64,000 nucleotides of DNA from Candidatus Nitricoxidireducens bremensis (GTDB lineage: Bacteria > Pseudomonadota > Gammaproteobacteria > Burkholderiales > Rhodocyclaceae), in assembly GCA_030247725.1 (NCBI GenBank), contig JAOTRT010000015.1:1-64000 (forward strand), written 5' to 3'. This document shows positions 63,586 through 64,000 of this stretch, piece by piece (positions within the stretch are counted from its first letter, which is position 1; each line of letters opens with the position of its first letter). Under the pieces are notes generated by a model. The model was not told the DNA's origin, made no database searches, and saw nothing but the letters and a program-made list of their open reading frames with translations. Made by a program: the position numbers and the translations under genes.

Positions 63586-64000
63586 GTGATCGTCCTCAAT
63601 CTCGTCTGCCGCCATGAACACCGCTTCGAGGGCTGGTTCGCTTCGGCGGAGGCTTTCGAGAACCAATTGCAGCGCTCCCTCGTGAACTGCCCGATCTGCA
63701 ACAGCGTCGAAGTGAGCCGCCTGCCGTCGGGCCCCCACGTCGTGACTTCCTCGTCGCGCACGACGGCGCCTGACGACGCCGGCCACGAAAGCCTGGAAGC
63801 CGTGCAGGGCCTGCTGCTTGAGGCCCTCAAGACGGCGGCGCGGGACAGCGAGAACGTGGGGCACCGCTTCCCGGAAGAGGCGCGCCGGATTCACTACAAG
63901 GAAGCGCCCGCCCGCAGCATCCGCGGTGTCGCCTCCGCCGACGAGACGCGGGACCTGCTCGACGAAGGCATCGTCGTTATTCCGCTGCCGGTGCCGCCCA
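63586..64000 (+). CDS. DUF1178 family protein, 3' end beyond window
   Basis: 138 codons from a GTG at 63586 with no stop before the edge. It begins MIVLNLVCRHEHRFEGWFAS, typical of DUF1178, with a zinc-ribbon-like pair CRHEH and CPICNS (near residues 8-12 and 36-41). The last visible residues (GIVVIPLPVPP) match the end of the family, so only a few codons should be missing. Function unknown. Confidence 0.85.
   Translation, partial: MIVLNLVCRHEHRFEGWFASAEAFENQLQRSLVNCPICNSVEVSRLPSGPHVVTSSSRTTAPDDAGHESLEAVQGLLLEALKTAARDSENVGHRFPEEARRIHYKEAPARSIRGVASADETRDLLDEGIVVIPLPVPP

Overview
The window looks like a chromosome segment of a GC-rich Betaproteobacterium; Rhodocyclales is my best guess. The guess rests on gene order (thrS-infC-rpmI-rplT-pheS-pheT-ihfA-merR; surE-pcm-nlpD-rpoS; dapA-bamC; lepA-lepB-DUF4845-rnc-era-recO-pdxJ-acpS-nagZ) and on EF-P with Arg32 next to its rhamnosyltransferase EarP. 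All family names come from reading translations and motifs; no database search was run.

Layout. 1-3.3 kb is accessory DNA. It holds the terminus of an IS5-family element inserted into the 3' end of a metallophosphoesterase gene, a solitary C5 cytosine DNA methyltransferase upstream of that gene, and a higB-higA toxin-antitoxin pair with a readable promoter and operator. 3.4-14.3 kb holds a TRAP transporter operon (dctPQM), cysM, a tightly overlapping run (YdbH-like, YnbE-like, exonuclease, tsaB, rimI, family-4 uracil-DNA glycosylase), an alcohol dehydrogenase and a cyclic-nucleotide-binding protein. 14.4-22 kb is the thrS-to-ihfA translation operon, preceded by a ten-codon Thr/Phe leader peptide and an intrinsic terminator, followed by tRNA-Pro. 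22-26 kb is surE-pcm-nlpD-rpoS with mltB convergent. 26-30 kb is a MoxR/DUF58/transglutaminase operon. 30-34 kb carries a deacetylase, dapA, bamC and an MBL hydrolase. 34-35.1 kb is a hairpin-rich stretch bounded by an inverted repeat. 35.3-42.3 kb has rlmD, a YccA-like protein, a thiolase, tRNA-Ser(UGA), queD, a radical SAM protein, an XRE regulator and lysC.

An integrated element of about 7.7 kb occupies 42374-50046, inserted at the 3' end of tRNA-Ser(GCU) with an 18-bp direct repeat at its ends. It encodes a tyrosine integrase, a leftward cluster (including a protein resembling T7-type internal virion protein gp14 and a ParB-like protein), three small rightward genes, a serine resolvase and a roughly 650-bp non-coding control region with iteron-like repeats and palindromes. 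No capsid, portal or terminase gene was recognised, so it may be a phage satellite or a decayed podovirus.

50-64 kb returns to core genes: a small membrane protein, the lepA-to-nagZ run, efp and earP, a second uracil-DNA glycosylase (family 5), uvrC, pgsA, a tRNA-Gly/Cys/Leu cluster and the start of a DUF1178 gene cut by the window edge.

The most interesting items are the thrS leader peptide with its terminator, and the tRNA-Ser element with paired integrase arm-site candidates, an iteron-like control region and repeated ACC tracts near its gene starts.
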